Notes: generated by a model from the letters alone, not told the origin. Counted from the stretch's first letter, positions 17,978-27,128 are shown. The stretch is DNA of 63,004 bases from Chloroflexota bacterium (GCA_025358515.1 JANYJG010000224.1:1-63004), one strand, 5' to 3'. Numbers and translations are program-made.

Positions 17978-17991
17978 CGAACGCTTGTTCG
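17978..17991. promoter_or_regulatory. Candidate LexA (SOS) operator upstream of ftsZ
   Basis: CGAACGCTTGTTCG is a perfect dyad of the form CGAAC-N4-GTTCG, the operator type bound by LexA/DinR in Gram-positive bacteria. It lies in an unusually AT-rich part of the yjbQ-ftsZ gap, about 175 nt before ftsZ. SOS control of division is common, but usually through separate inhibitors. No lexA gene is in the window to confirm it. Confidence 0.5.
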
Positions 17992-18023
17992 CAGACGCTT
18001 CGCGGGGCGCCCTGTTTCGACCT

Positions 18024-18062
18024 GCGGTTTCCCCAACCGCAATCCTGCGTTCGGGGTATACT
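18024..18062 (+). promoter_or_regulatory. Possible ftsZ promoter region
   Basis: A consensus-like -10 TATACT occurs at 18057-18062, about 100 nt before ftsZ. The -35 region is poor. A perfect hairpin sequence GCGGTT-TCCCC-AACCGC (18024-18040) lies where the -35 would fall, which might be a binding site or the end of the upstream transcript. The start would be near 18069. Confidence 0.4.
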
Positions 18063-18164
18063 GGCGCCCATCCGAGCCGACCGTCACCTCGCTCAGCCTC
18101 TACCCAAATCGGGCGGCCGGACCGAACGACCTACATCTGCCGGAGAACCACCGGAGGAAGTGGA

Positions 18165-19445
18165 ATGCCGCTACGGTCCGATTCCGAGAACTTCGCCCTA
18201 ATCAGAGTCATTGGTGTCGGCGGGGGTGGCAGCAATGCCGTCAACCGCATGATCCGGGCCGAGATGATGGGCGTGGAGTTCATTGCCTGCAACACTGACG
18301 CGCAGGCGCTGCTTCAGTCTGATGCCCCCCATAAGATCCGCATCGGCGACAAGATCACGCGTGGTCTTGGCGCAGGCGGAGATGCCTCAATCGGCCAGAG
18401 AGCTGCCGAAGAGGATTCTGAAAAGATCACCGAAGCGTTGCGCGATTCGGACATGGTGTTCATCACAGCCGGACTCGGTGGTGGCACTGGCTCCGGGGCA
18501 GCTCCGATCGTTGCCGAGATCGCCAAGGATTTGGGCGCGCTGACAATCGGCGTCGTGACCAAGCCATTCGCCTTCGAGGGCACGCGCCGCAAGATGGTCG
18601 CGGAGCGCGCCGCCGAGGAGCTGCGGGCCAAGGTGGACACCCTCATTACCATCCCCAACGACAGGCTGCGGGACGTGGTCCAGAAGAACACTTCCTTGGT
18701 CGAGTCGTTCCGTTTCGTTGACGACATTCTGCGCCAGGGAGTTCAGGGCATCTCGGACATCATTACGGTGCCCGGCCTCATCAACCTGGACTTTGCCGAC
18801 GTGCGAGCCATCATGAGAGACGCCGGTTCCGCTCTTATGGGCATCGGCCGCGCCGGCGGCGAAAACCGAGCCATCGATGCAACGCGCCAGGCGATTGCCA
18901 GCCCGCTGCTCGAAATCAACATCAACGGCGCCCAGGGCATTCTGTTCAACATTGCCGGTTCGTCCAACCTGAGCCTCTTCGAGGTCACGGAAGCCGCGGA
19001 AGAGATCCGCTCGGTAGCAGACCCGGAAGCTAACATCATCTTCGGCACCAGCTTCGACGACCGCCTGGGCGACGAGGTGATGATCACCGTCATCGCCACG
19101 GGATTCGACTCCAGCCGGAAGCGAGACACGGTCTGGCGCGAGGCCGGCCAGTCCGTGCCGGTTGCCGTCCACGCCGGGCGCTTCGACTCTGCGGATTTCC
19201 TTGAGGAACTGGAGCGTCAGCGCGCTCAATCCATCGATGGCGCCGTGCCGCATTCTCGTGGCGGGTCGTACGGGATCAACTTATCGGCTGATCGGACGCC
19301 GGTCGGAGTTCCGGTTACGTCGGCGTCTGCACCCGCGCGGCCGCGTCCGCAGATGGATTCCCAGGCTGCCCGCCGCACCTACGACGACGCGGATCTGGAG
19401 ATCCCGAGCTTCCTCCGTCGCCCGCCGCAGGAGGAGAAGGGCTAG
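18165..19445 (+). CDS. ftsZ: Cell division GTPase FtsZ
   Basis: FtsZ is the tubulin-like GTPase that forms the Z ring. The 426-residue protein has [15 protein letters not shown], the tubulin signature [25 protein letters not shown], the T7-loop region DFADVRAIM and the C-terminal polymerisation domain. After a variable linker it ends with the conserved tail [14 protein letters not shown] (here [13 protein letters not shown]), the FtsA-binding peptide. The ATG at 18165 has GGAGG 7 nt upstream; the frame stays open further 5' but without similarity. Confidence 0.97.
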   Translation: MPLRSDSENFALIRVIGVGGGGSNAVNRMIRAEMMGVEFIACNTDAQALLQSDAPHKIRIGDKITRGLGAGGDASIGQRAAEEDSEKITEALRDSDMVFITAGLGGGTGSGAAPIVAEIAKDLGALTIGVVTKPFAFEGTRRKMVAERAAEELRAKVDTLITIPNDRLRDVVQKNTSLVESFRFVDDILRQGVQGISDIITVPGLINLDFADVRAIMRDAGSALMGIGRAGGENRAIDATRQAIASPLLEININGAQGILFNIAGSSNLSLFEVTEAAEEIRSVADPEANIIFGTSFDDRLGDEVMITVIATGFDSSRKRDTVWREAGQSVPVAVHAGRFDSADFLEELERQRAQSIDGAVPHSRGGSYGINLSADRTPVGVPVTSASAPARPRPQMDSQAARRTYDDADLEIPSFLRRPPQEEKG

Positions 19446-19455
19446 GGCTTTCGCC

Positions 19456-20265
19456 TTGGCTACCGTCTCCGCTCTTCCGAGTCCATCGGTCGTCGCCGCA
19501 TTCGCTGCGGCACGTCGCCGCGTCCTTGACTCGATCGCCGATGCCTGCGCGCGCGCGGGACGCGACCCGAGCGAGGTGACGATGGTTGCCGTCTCCAAGA
19601 CCGTCCCGGCGGACCGGCTGGTTGCTGCGGTGGCGGCCGGGCTCACGATCCTGGGCGAGAACCGCGTCCAGGAAGGCGAGGCCAAGGGGCCTCTTGTGCC
19701 GGGGGCGCGATGGCACCTGATCGGGCCGCTTCAATCGAACAAGGCCCGACGGGCGATCGAAATATTCGAGACGATTCAATCGGTCGACTCGGTCGACCTG
19801 GCGCGCCGGCTTGATCGCTTGACCGGCGAGGCGCGTATCGCGAGTTCCGTGGATTTGGTCGGACGGGCCGGTGGCGGGCCACTCACCATTTACTTGCAGG
19901 TCAATGTCGATCTGGATGAGGCCAAGGCGGGTTTCCTGCCGGCTGCGCTGGAGGCGGCCTTGCCGGAGCTGGCCGAGCTCACGAACCTGCGGCTACTAGG
20001 CCTCATGACAGTGGGGCGGTCAATGGGCGGTCCAGAGGCCGCGCGGCCCACTTTCATTCGGCTGCGCAACCTGTCCGAGCGGCTGCGGGATGCGGTGCCG
20101 GCCCTGGGCCTCGGGCTTTCCATGGGTATGTCGGGGGATTTTGCGGTGGCCGTGGAGGAAGGCGCGACGGTCGTGCGGGTTGGTCGCGCCATCTTTGGGG
20201 AACGGCCCGGCGGGGAACGGCCCGGCCCCGGCCAGGGCGGCGATGCCACCGGAATGGTTCGGTAG
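19456..20265 (+). CDS. yggS: YggS/PLPBP family pyridoxal-phosphate homeostasis protein
   Basis: The protein has the single-domain alanine-racemase-like barrel: VSKTVPADRLVAAVAAG (Lys binds PLP), GENRVQEGEAK, WHLIGPLQSNK, LMTVG and SMGMSGDFAVAVEEGATVVRVGRAIFG. It maintains free PLP levels and commonly follows ftsZ in Gram-positive and related bacteria. The TTG at 19456, 10 nt after the ftsZ stop with AGGG nearby, fits the family start. The C-terminus ends with a duplicated ERPGG stretch encoded by a 15-bp tandem repeat. Confidence 0.9.
   Translation: MATVSALPSPSVVAAFAAARRRVLDSIADACARAGRDPSEVTMVAVSKTVPADRLVAAVAAGLTILGENRVQEGEAKGPLVPGARWHLIGPLQSNKARRAIEIFETIQSVDSVDLARRLDRLTGEARIASSVDLVGRAGGGPLTIYLQVNVDLDEAKAGFLPAALEAALPELAELTNLRLLGLMTVGRSMGGPEAARPTFIRLRNLSERLRDAVPALGLGLSMGMSGDFAVAVEEGATVVRVGRAIFGERPGGERPGPGQGGDATGMVR
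20197..20226 (+). repeat. 15-bp tandem duplication in the 3' end of yggS
   Basis: GGGGAACGGCCCGGC is present twice head to tail (20197-20211 and 20212-20226). It keeps the frame and lengthens the C-terminal tail of the protein. Confidence 0.9.
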
Positions 20266-20338
20266 GCGGGATTGCGGCGCCGGATAGTGGCGCTACCACC
20301 CGCCATCGTCATAATCGAGACACCTCACTGAGGTCCGC

Positions 20339-20653
20339 ATGAATTCCAGTCGCCGCCCCCCGGATCCTTCACGCCGCTCCGACATCCGCTTCGCCGTGCG
20401 GTTGATGCCCCGTGGCGGGGACGATCGCATCGACGGGGTCTCGGACGACGGTGTCCTGCAAGCCCGGGTTACCGCGCCCGCTGTCGCCGGGGCGGCCAAC
20501 GCGGCCATGATCAGGCTCCTCGCCGACGAGTTGGACGTCTCGCGCAGCTCCGTTCGCTTGGTCGCTGGGGCCACGGGTCGCCATAAGCTGGTGGTGGTCG
20601 AGGGTGTCATACCGGACGAAGTGGTCGGGCGCTGGCCGGGCCTCAGGCTGTAG
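20339..20653 (+). CDS. DUF167/YggU family protein
   Basis: The 104-residue protein has the DUF167 pattern: RLMPRGGDDRIDGV, LQARVTAPAVAGAANAAMIRLLADEL and VRLVAGATGRHKLVVVEG. The biochemical role of the family is not known. It lies 73 nt after yggS, a neighbourhood often seen downstream of ftsZ. The ATG has GAGG a few bases upstream. Confidence 0.85.
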   Translation: MNSSRRPPDPSRRSDIRFAVRLMPRGGDDRIDGVSDDGVLQARVTAPAVAGAANAAMIRLLADELDVSRSSVRLVAGATGRHKLVVVEGVIPDEVVGRWPGLRL

Positions 20654-20787
20654 CGGGGCAGGGGAGCGGCGGCCGACTCGCCCCATGGGTGCGCCAGGAT
20701 CGCCGCACCGTAGCCTGCTCGCGGCGGCCCCGCCCGCCCTCTGTCGCCCGCCCGTATAATCTCCCTCCGACGCCAGGGTGTCGTCTG

Positions 20788-20864
20788 GGGCGATTAGCTC
20801 AGTTGGTTAGAGCGCGCGGTTCACATCCGCGAGGTCACTGGTTCGAGTCCAGTATCGCCCACCA
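20788..20864 (+). tRNA. tRNA-Val (anticodon CAC)
   Basis: The 77-nt cloverleaf folds completely: acceptor GGGCGAT/ATCGCCC, D stem GCTC/GAGC, anticodon stem CGCGG/CCGCG with loop TTCACAT (anticodon CAC), T stem ACTGG/CCAGT with loop TTCGAGT. A is the discriminator and CCA is encoded (20862-20864). It reads GUG valine codons, which are frequent in this genome. It faces the convergent ung gene. Confidence 0.95.
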
Positions 20865-20888
20865 TTCCTCTCCATCGCCTCGAGCGGT

Positions 20889-21578
20889 TTAGGTGTCGAG
20901 AGGGCCCGCCGCAATCGCAAGATCCCAGTCGATGGGGGGCAGGCCGCGCTTCGCCAGCTCGGCGTTGGCTCGGCGGAACGGGCCGCTGCCGATGAAACCT
21001 CGCGCGGACAGCGGCGATGGATGGGCAGACTTAACCACGATGTGCCGGGTGCGGTCGATCTTCTGGCCGGCGGCCTTTGCCGGTTCGCCCCACAGCAGGA
21101 AGACGACCGGATCCGGGCGGGCTGCCAGAAGGGCCACGATGGCGGCGGTGAACGTCTTCCACTGCTTTCGATGACTGTTGGGCTTGCCCTCTTGCACCGT
21201 CAGGGCCGTATTGAGGAGCAGGACGCCGTGGCGCGCCCAGGGCTCCAAGGTGGCGTCCGGTGGAACCGCGTGGCCCAGGTCCGTCTCGAGTTCCTTGAAA
21301 ATGTTGACGAGCGACGGCGGACGTGGCGCACCGGCCCGAACGGAGAATGCCAGCCCCTGCGCCTGGCCGACCCGGTAGTACGGATCCTGGCCGAGAATCA
21401 CGGCCTTGACCTCCCGCACCGGCGTCAGCTCCAGAGCGGCAAAGATCTCATCATCCGGCGGGAAGACTTCGTGCTGGGCGCGCTCCACGAACACGAATTC
21501 GTCGAGCTTCTTGAGGTCGGCGTCCGTAATGCGATCGCCCAGGGCGGATCGCCAGTCGTTGGGGAGCGATTGAATCAT
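20889..21578 (-). CDS. ung: Uracil-DNA glycosylase (family 1)
   Basis: Ung removes uracil from DNA as the first step of base excision repair. The 229-residue protein has the catalytic water-activating motif GQDPYY (Asp65; most family 1 enzymes have GQDPYH), the GLAFSV segment, LLLNTALTV and the minor-groove loop HPSPLSARGF. The ATG at 21578 gives the normal family length; the frame extends upstream without similarity. It is 74 nt downstream of the F420 reductase-like gene on the same strand. Confidence 0.95.
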   Translation of the reverse strand: MIQSLPNDWRSALGDRITDADLKKLDEFVFVERAQHEVFPPDDEIFAALELTPVREVKAVILGQDPYYRVGQAQGLAFSVRAGAPRPPSLVNIFKELETDLGHAVPPDATLEPWARHGVLLLNTALTVQEGKPNSHRKQWKTFTAAIVALLAARPDPVVFLLWGEPAKAAGQKIDRTRHIVVKSAHPSPLSARGFIGSGPFRRANAELAKRGLPPIDWDLAIAAGPLDT

Positions 21579-21652
21579 GGGGCGAGTGTACGCGAGCCGG
21601 CGGCCGACGCTCGATTTACTGCAGGCAGGCTGAACCAGAACCTGGCTGCGGT

Positions 21653-22309
21653 TCAGTCCTGCCCAGCCACGGCCGATGACGGCGCGCCGATCAGGGAGAA
21701 GGCCGTTCGCCAATCGCCCTTGGCGCTCATCTGGAGCTGGATGTTCAGGAAGGCCATCGCCTCCAACTCGCGCGCCCGAGCGAGGGGGCCGACGTAGATC
21801 GGACGGAAACCGAGCGAGCCCAACAATGCGCCGATCTCGGTCCTGGCCTCTTCGTCGTCCGTGGCGAATAGGGCGTCGATCTCCACGCCGTGGGCCTTGG
21901 GATCGGCCTGGAGGGCGGCGAACACCGTGTTCAGAGCCTTAACGACTCGCGCGCCGGGCATCCACGCGGCGAAGTTCTCCGCGCCGGACGGGCCGCCCTC
22001 TGTCGCCAGGCCGCTGTAGTCGGTCTTAAGGGGGTTAGTCGCATCGATGACGACCTTGCCGCCAACGACAGGCGCGATTTCAGTCGCAACCTCGCGCGCC
22101 GCGGAGACATACGGAACGGCGATCACAATGACTTCGGCGCTTTCAGCTGCTTGCCGCACTCCGGCGGCGGAGGTGCCGCCAACGCCCTCGGCTGCATGGC
22201 GGGCGCTGTCAACGCTGTTTGCCGCGTATATGACGGAGTGGCCGGCCCGAACAAACGACGAGCCAATAGCCTTGCCGACGTTTCCCGTTCCGATGATCGC
22301 AATCTTCAT
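21653..22309 (-). CDS. NADPH-dependent F420 reductase-like Rossmann protein
   Basis: The 218-residue protein starts MKIAIIGTGNVGKAIGSSF, a dinucleotide-binding GxGxxG fold. It continues with IAVPYVSAAREVA, VVIDATNPLKTDYSG and RVVKALNTVFA, the pattern of F420:NADP oxidoreductase-like (NpdG/FNO) proteins. True members exchange hydride between F420 and NADP; many bacterial homologues are uncharacterised. If authentic it implies F420 in this organism. A DUF2520 protein with a related fold lies at 31482. Confidence 0.8.
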   Translation of the reverse strand: MKIAIIGTGNVGKAIGSSFVRAGHSVIYAANSVDSARHAAEGVGGTSAAGVRQAAESAEVIVIAVPYVSAAREVATEIAPVVGGKVVIDATNPLKTDYSGLATEGGPSGAENFAAWMPGARVVKALNTVFAALQADPKAHGVEIDALFATDDEEARTEIGALLGSLGFRPIYVGPLARARELEAMAFLNIQLQMSAKGDWRTAFSLIGAPSSAVAGQD

Positions 22310-22485
22310 GACCGTGAGCCTCCACCAGGTTGGCGTCGTGGCAGATCAGCCGCGTCCGAGGCCTTCTCGGAAACCCATGGTAGCCCGCCACAAAACGTTG
22401 CGCCGTCAACCGTCGCGGGGGCGGCGCGAGGCGGGCGTCGGGCGAGGGGCTCCGTTAACGGGCGTCTGTCATCCTGGGGCTGGCA

Positions 22486-22505
22486 GGCGGCAAGACTGAG
22501 CCGCC
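22486..22505 (+). promoter_or_regulatory. Hairpin just before mgsA
   Basis: GGCGGC-AAGACTGA-GCCGCC forms a perfect 6-bp stem ending 20 nt before the mgsA start. It has no T-run and could be a leader structure or operator. The rest of the 216-nt divergent gap shows no other clear element. Confidence 0.3.
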
Positions 22506-22525
22506 ACCCCCAAAGGATTTGCCGA

Positions 22526-22984
22526 ATGCTGAATCTGGATTTGGCGCCTCGAAAGCGCATCGGGCTCGTCGCCCACGACAACAAGAAGCAGGATCTTATC
22601 GAGTGGGCGCGGTACAACCGCGGCATGCTCGAAGAGCACGACCTGGTCGCCACGGGGACCACGGGCCTGATGCTGAAAAGGGAGCTAGACCTTCCGGTTA
22701 CGTTGCTCCAGTCGGGCCCGCTGGGTGGCGACCTCCAGGTCGGAGCGATGATCGCCGACGGTAGCATCGACTTCCTGGTCTTCTTTTGGGACCCGCTCGA
22801 GCCCCAGCCGCACGACACGGATGTCAAGTCGTTGCTGAGGATCGCGGTGGTCTGGAACATCCCGGTGGCCTGCGACCGGGCCTCGGCGGACTTCATGATT
22901 TCGTCGCCCCTCATGACGGGCTCTTATGAACGCCGTGTGCCCGACTACACGGCTCACAACGAACGCGACGTCCCAAGCGACTGA
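22526..22984 (+). CDS. mgsA: Methylglyoxal synthase
   Basis: MgsA converts dihydroxyacetone phosphate to methylglyoxal, releasing phosphate. The 152-residue protein has RIGLVAHDNKKQDLIEWA, ATGTTGLML, the phosphate and catalytic segment SGPLGGDLQVGAMIADG, FFWDPLEPQPHDTDVKSLLRIAVVWNIPVAC and ISSPLM, essentially full family conservation. AAGGA lies 8 nt before the ATG at 22526. The 3' end is followed by the 21-bp repeat that precedes iorA. Confidence 0.95.
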   Translation: MLNLDLAPRKRIGLVAHDNKKQDLIEWARYNRGMLEEHDLVATGTTGLMLKRELDLPVTLLQSGPLGGDLQVGAMIADGSIDFLVFFWDPLEPQPHDTDVKSLLRIAVVWNIPVACDRASADFMISSPLMTGSYERRVPDYTAHNERDVPSD

Positions 22985-22993
22985 CGGCTCGCA

Positions 22994-23041
22994 TCGGCCG
23001 CCCGGCGCGGTCCCTCGGCCGCCCGGCGCGGTCCCTCGGCC
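22994..23041 (+). repeat. 21-bp tandem repeat upstream of iorA
   Basis: A 21-bp GC-rich unit (beginning TCGGCCGCCCGG) occurs at 22994-23014 and 23015-23035, followed by a partial third copy (23036-23041). It abuts the candidate -10 of iorA, so it may be operator sequence or slippage product. Confidence 0.9.
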
Positions 23042-23044
23042 GGG

Positions 23045-23050
23045 TATGAT
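23045..23050 (+). promoter_or_regulatory. Candidate -10 element for the ior operon
   Basis: TATGAT at 23045-23050 lies about 55 nt before the iorA start in GC-rich DNA, directly after the 21-bp repeats. No good -35 is visible, so an activator or alternative sigma factor may be needed, or the match may be chance. Confidence 0.35.
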
Positions 23051-23105
23051 CCTGGCCGAGGGGTGGTCTGCCGTCCCGAGCAGTCCGAACGTGAGGATGA
23101 CGCGC

Positions 23106-24776
23106 ATGGAACGGCAGCTACTTTCCGGTGATGAGGCGGTGGCTCTTGCGGCACTCCACAGCGGCGTCGCCCTTGGCACGGGCTACCCCGGAACCCCGTC
23201 CACGGAAATCCTGGAGAACTTCTCCGAGTTGGGCGGCCGGGCCCAGTGGGCGCCGAACGAGAAGGTCGCCCTGGAGGTAGGCCTCGGAGCAGCCTTCGCC
23301 AATGCCCGAACCCTCGTGACCATGAAGCACGTGGGCCTCAACGTCGCGGCCGACCCGCTCTTCACCGCCGCCTACACGGGCGTCAGCGGCGCCCTGATCG
23401 TGGTCACGGCCGACGATCCGGGCATGTCCTCCTCGCAAAACGAACAGGACAACCGCCGCTACGCCATCGCCGCCGGGCTGCCGATGTTGGAGCCTTCCGA
23501 CTCGCAGGAGGCCTACGACTTCTTCTTGACGGCGATCGAAATGTCCGAGCGGTGGCATCTGCCGGTTCTGTTCCGCATGACCACGCGCGTCTGCCACTCC
23601 AAGTCGGTGGTGGTGCCCGAGTCCGACGGCCGTGCCGCGGCCGGCGCCGCTGCCTCCTTCCCCGTCCCACATTTCGAGCACGACATGGCGGGTCGAGTGA
23701 TGATCCCCGCCCACGCCCGCCCGGCCCATCGCAGATTGCGCGCCAAGCTGGCCGAGATCGCGGGCTGGGCCGAAAGCCCCGAAGCTGCTCAGTTGAACCG
23801 GGTCGTCCCCGGCGATCCGGAGCTCGGCATCGTGGCCAGTGGCATCTCCTTTATGCATGCCCTGGAAGCGGCGCCGAACGCGAGCTTCCTGCGGATCGGC
23901 CTCGTCAACCCGCTGCCGCTGAACCTCGCCCGGGCCTTCGCCGCGAGCGTCGCCCGTACCGTGGTAATCGAGGAAGGGGATCCGGTTATCGCCGACGCAC
24001 TACGCGCCGCCGGCATCTCGGTGGAGTCGAAGGCGGAGATGTACCGCTTCGGCGAGTTGGACGTACGGCGTGTCCGCCGCATCCTCGCCCGCGACGAGAG
24101 CCCGGAGCCGGCCCCGGCCCGCGGCAAGCCGCCGGAACTGTGCCCGGCTTGCCCGTACCACACCGTCTACGCCACCCTCAAGAAGCACGATTGCATCGTC
24201 GCCGGCGACATCGGCTGCTACACCCTGGGCGTTCTGCCGCCGTACCAGGCCATGGACACGTGCGTAGCCATGGGCGCATCAATCGGCGTGGGTTTGGGTC
24301 TGCGCCACGTCTTGCCGCCGGCTGAGGCTCGCCGGGTGGTCTCGATTATCGGCGACTCCACGTTCGTCCACTCCGGCATCTCCGGCCTCGTAGAAATGTC
24401 ATACAACCCGCCGGCAACGGGCCACGTGGTCATCGTCCTGGACAACGGCACGACGGCCATGACTGGCCAGCAGGAGCATCCGGGCACTGGTCGCACTCTG
24501 GACCACGGTCCAACCGGCAAGTTATCCATCGAAGATGTGGCGAGCGCCGTGGGAATCGGCAGCGTGACGGTGATCGACCCGTATGCCGATCCGGACGGCT
24601 TCGAGCGGCTGCTGGTCGAACGCCTGGCTGCATCAGAGCTTTCGGTCATCGTGGCTCGCCGGCCGTGCATCCTGGCGGCGGCCGACATTAGAAAGTGGGA
24701 GCGGCAGGCGGCCGAGTTCCGCGCCGCCGCGGCGGAACAAGCCCTCTTCGACGCCCCGGCAGAGGAGCAGGCATGA
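23106..24776 (+). CDS. iorA: Indolepyruvate ferredoxin oxidoreductase alpha subunit, lacking the ferredoxin domain
   Basis: IorA, with IorB, oxidatively decarboxylates aryl pyruvates to aryl-acetyl-CoA using thiamin diphosphate. The 556-residue protein has the N-terminal pyrimidine-binding domain (GTGYPGTPSTEILENF, NEKVALEVGLGAAFA), the ELCPACPYHTVY segment and the diphosphate-binding block GDIGCYTLGVLPPYQAMDT to DNGTTAMTGQQEHPGTG. It stops soon after VARRPCIL with an Ala/Glu-rich tail. The C-terminal domain with two CxxCxxCxxxCP clusters found in classical IorA is missing. The ATG at 23106 fits the family start; ATG 23097 is an alternative. ATGA overlap with iorB. Confidence 0.9.
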   Translation: MERQLLSGDEAVALAALHSGVALGTGYPGTPSTEILENFSELGGRAQWAPNEKVALEVGLGAAFANARTLVTMKHVGLNVAADPLFTAAYTGVSGALIVVTADDPGMSSSQNEQDNRRYAIAAGLPMLEPSDSQEAYDFFLTAIEMSERWHLPVLFRMTTRVCHSKSVVVPESDGRAAAGAAASFPVPHFEHDMAGRVMIPAHARPAHRRLRAKLAEIAGWAESPEAAQLNRVVPGDPELGIVASGISFMHALEAAPNASFLRIGLVNPLPLNLARAFAASVARTVVIEEGDPVIADALRAAGISVESKAEMYRFGELDVRRVRRILARDESPEPAPARGKPPELCPACPYHTVYATLKKHDCIVAGDIGCYTLGVLPPYQAMDTCVAMGASIGVGLGLRHVLPPAEARRVVSIIGDSTFVHSGISGLVEMSYNPPATGHVVIVLDNGTTAMTGQQEHPGTGRTLDHGPTGKLSIEDVASAVGIGSVTVIDPYADPDGFERLLVERLAASELSVIVARRPCILAAADIRKWERQAAEFRAAAAEQALFDAPAEEQA

Positions 24777-25300
24777 GCGCGCTGCCGGCCGGGAAAGTAA
24801 CCAACGTGGTGCTGGCCGGCCTGGGTGGTCAGGGTGTGATAAAGGCCTCGGACATCCTGGCGGACGCGGCCTTGCGTGCGGGCCTTGACGTCAAGAAGGC
24901 CGAGGTCCACGGCATGAGCCAGCGCGGCGGTTCCGTCACCTCCGACGTTCGTTTCGGCGAGCGCGTCCTCTCGCCTATGGTGCCGCACGGCGAGGCGGAT
25001 TTCCTGGTGGTCCTAGCCCCCTCGGAGGTCGAGGTGAACCGCGACCTGCTTCGGCCGGGAGGCGTGCTGATCGCTCCGGATCTTGTCCCAGAAGGCGAGC
25101 TTGCCAACCAGCGCAGTCTTAACGTTGCCCTGCTGGGCGCCCTGTGCACCTACCTGGACCTTCCGCAAGACGCTTTCCTTGCCGCGATGAAGGCGGCGTT
25201 TCCGGAGAAGCTGCATGCCGTGAACGAGCAGGCCTTCGAATTGGGCCGGACGCTGGCCGCGGGCGCGGAGCCGACACGGCGCCTGAGGAGTCCGCAATGA
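24773..25300 (+). CDS. iorB: Indolepyruvate oxidoreductase beta subunit
   Basis: The 175-residue protein is the gamma-type domain partner of IorA. It has [46 protein letters not shown] and a C-terminal [17 protein letters not shown] segment. It overlaps iorA and the downstream CoA ligase gene by ATGA on both sides, so the three are co-translated. Confidence 0.92.
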   Translation: MSALPAGKVTNVVLAGLGGQGVIKASDILADAALRAGLDVKKAEVHGMSQRGGSVTSDVRFGERVLSPMVPHGEADFLVVLAPSEVEVNRDLLRPGGVLIAPDLVPEGELANQRSLNVALLGALCTYLDLPQDAFLAAMKAAFPEKLHAVNEQAFELGRTLAAGAEPTRRLRSPQ

Positions 25301-26619
25301 GTACTTGGAATGATCCCTCGGGCGGGTTCCACCCGGTCAGTGCGCCGGACTACCTACCGCGTCCTCAGCTGGCGACCATCCAGCTGCAGCGACTCCAGTC
25401 CGTGGTTTCCCGTGCCTATGACAAGGTGGCGTTGTTCCGCTCCCGATTGGAGGAGCGCGGATTGACGCCGGCGTCCATCGCCACCCTCGCGCACATAGCC
25501 GAGTTGCCGTTCACGATAAAGGCAGACCTGCGTGACACGTACCCGTTCGGTCTTTTCGCCAGTCCGATGGAGGAGATTGTTCGCCTCCACGCCTCCTCGG
25601 GCACCACCGGCAAGCCGATCGTGGTGGCCTACACCCAGGCCGACCTGGACGTTTGGAGCGAGGTCATGGTCCGGGCCTTCGTGGCTTGCGGGCTGCATCG
25701 CGGGGACGTCATTCAGAACGCCTACGGCTACGGCCTCTTCACCGGAGGGCTTGGCGCGCACTACGGCGCGGAGGCTCTGGGTGCCACGGTCATCCCGATC
25801 AGCGGCGGCAACACCGAACGCCAGCTCATGGTGATGGCTGACTTCGGTGTCACGGCGTTGTGTTGCACCCCGAGCTACTTCCTGCATCTCCTGGAATCCG
25901 CCAAGGAGATGAAGACCGACTTCTCCAAGCTGCGTGTCGGCGTCTTCGGCGCAGAACCATGGAGCGAGGCGATGCGCGATCGTATCCAGGACGAGAGCGG
26001 TATTCGAGCCCACGACATCTACGGCCTGTCGGAAATAATCGGGCCCGGAGTGGGTATCGAGTGCCGCGAGCAGCGAGGGCTGCACATCTTCGAGGACCAT
26101 TTCTATCCGGAAATCATCGACCCGGAGACGGGCGCGGTCCTGCCGGAGGGCGCCGAGGGCGAATTGGTACTGACGACGTTGTCAAAGCAGGCGATGCCGA
26201 TGATCAGATACCGCACCCGCGACATCACAGCGTTGGTCTCGGAGCCGTGCGGCTGCGGCCGGACGCTGCGCCGCATCCGCCGCATCGGCCGTCGGTCGGA
26301 CGACATGTTCATCATCCGGGGCGTGAACGTCTTCCCGTCTCAGGTGGAGACGGCGCTGCTGCGCGTGGAAGGCACGCTGCCGCACTATCAGATCGTGCTG
26401 ACGCGGGACAAGGGCCTCGATCAGATGGAGGTCAAGGTCGAAGTCACGCCCGAGGTCTTCTCCGACGAAATCCGCAAGCTCGAAGCGCTGCAGAAACAAC
26501 TCGAGGCCTCGATCGAGAACATCCTGGGTCTGCGCGTCAAGGTGACCCTGGTTCAGCCACGCTCCATCGCCCGATCCGAGGGCAAGGCCAAGCGTGTTAC
26601 GGACCTGCGCACAGACTGA
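25297..26619 (+). CDS. paaK: Phenylacetate-CoA ligase-like adenylate-forming enzyme
   Basis: The 440-residue ANL-family enzyme activates an aryl-acetate to its CoA ester with ATP. It has the PaaK signatures [18 protein letters not shown], the phosphate loop [42 protein letters not shown] and the C-terminal [19 protein letters not shown]. Next to iorAB it probably acts on, or in reverse yields ATP from, aryl-acetyl-CoA. This pairing with an ACT protein is recurrent in IOR clusters of bacteria and archaea. Confidence 0.9.
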   Translation: MSTWNDPSGGFHPVSAPDYLPRPQLATIQLQRLQSVVSRAYDKVALFRSRLEERGLTPASIATLAHIAELPFTIKADLRDTYPFGLFASPMEEIVRLHASSGTTGKPIVVAYTQADLDVWSEVMVRAFVACGLHRGDVIQNAYGYGLFTGGLGAHYGAEALGATVIPISGGNTERQLMVMADFGVTALCCTPSYFLHLLESAKEMKTDFSKLRVGVFGAEPWSEAMRDRIQDESGIRAHDIYGLSEIIGPGVGIECREQRGLHIFEDHFYPEIIDPETGAVLPEGAEGELVLTTLSKQAMPMIRYRTRDITALVSEPCGCGRTLRRIRRIGRRSDDMFIIRGVNVFPSQVETALLRVEGTLPHYQIVLTRDKGLDQMEVKVEVTPEVFSDEIRKLEALQKQLEASIENILGLRVKVTLVQPRSIARSEGKAKRVTDLRTD

Positions 26620-26693
26620 GCGAATCCCCACAAGCTCGGCGCTGCGGCGCCCCCAACATGGCGCGGCCCGCACGCCGCCACGGGAGACCGAAA

Positions 26694-27128
26694 ATGAAGC
26701 TCCAGCAGCTCTCGCTCTTCCTGGAGAACCGCCCCGGGCAGCTCCGCGCCCCCTGCGACGCCTTGGCCGCGGCCGGGATCGATCTCCTGACGATGTCGCT
26801 GGCCGACACCGCCCAGTTCGGCATCCTGCGCTTCATCGTCCGCGACCCCGAGGCCGCCAAGAAGGTCCTCGAGGAGATCGGCATGGTCGCCAAGGTCACG
26901 GAAGTCGTGCCGGTCGAGGTCGAGAATCGGCCCGGCGGCCTGGCTGCCGTTCTCGCCGCGATCGAGGATGCGGGATTGGGCGTCGAGTACATGTACGACT
27001 TCGGGGCGGCCTCCGGCGGCGGCAAGGCGGCGATCATCTTCCGCTTCGACGATCCGGATGCCGCCTTGATGGCTCTTGAGGCCGCGGGCGTGCGCGTCCT
27101 GGACAGCGAGGAACTGCTCGGAAAGTAG
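26694..27128 (+). CDS. Tandem ACT-domain protein
   Basis: The 144-residue protein carries two ACT modules: QLSLFLENRPGQLRAPCDALA to FIVRDPEAA, and VEVENRPGGLAAVLAAIEDAGLG to AAIIFRFDDPDAAL. ACT modules bind amino acids or related ligands. Its place after paaK suggests it senses aromatic amino acids or their pyruvates. GGGAGA lies 6 nt before the ATG. Confidence 0.85.
   Translation: MKLQQLSLFLENRPGQLRAPCDALAAAGIDLLTMSLADTAQFGILRFIVRDPEAAKKVLEEIGMVAKVTEVVPVEVENRPGGLAAVLAAIEDAGLGVEYMYDFGAASGGGKAAIIFRFDDPDAALMALEAAGVRVLDSEELLGK

Noticed and set aside
25860-27128. 422-residue frame joining an Arg-rich stretch to the ACT protein
   Set aside because: The first two thirds are a shadow of the CoA ligase gene; only the ACT part from 26694 is supported.
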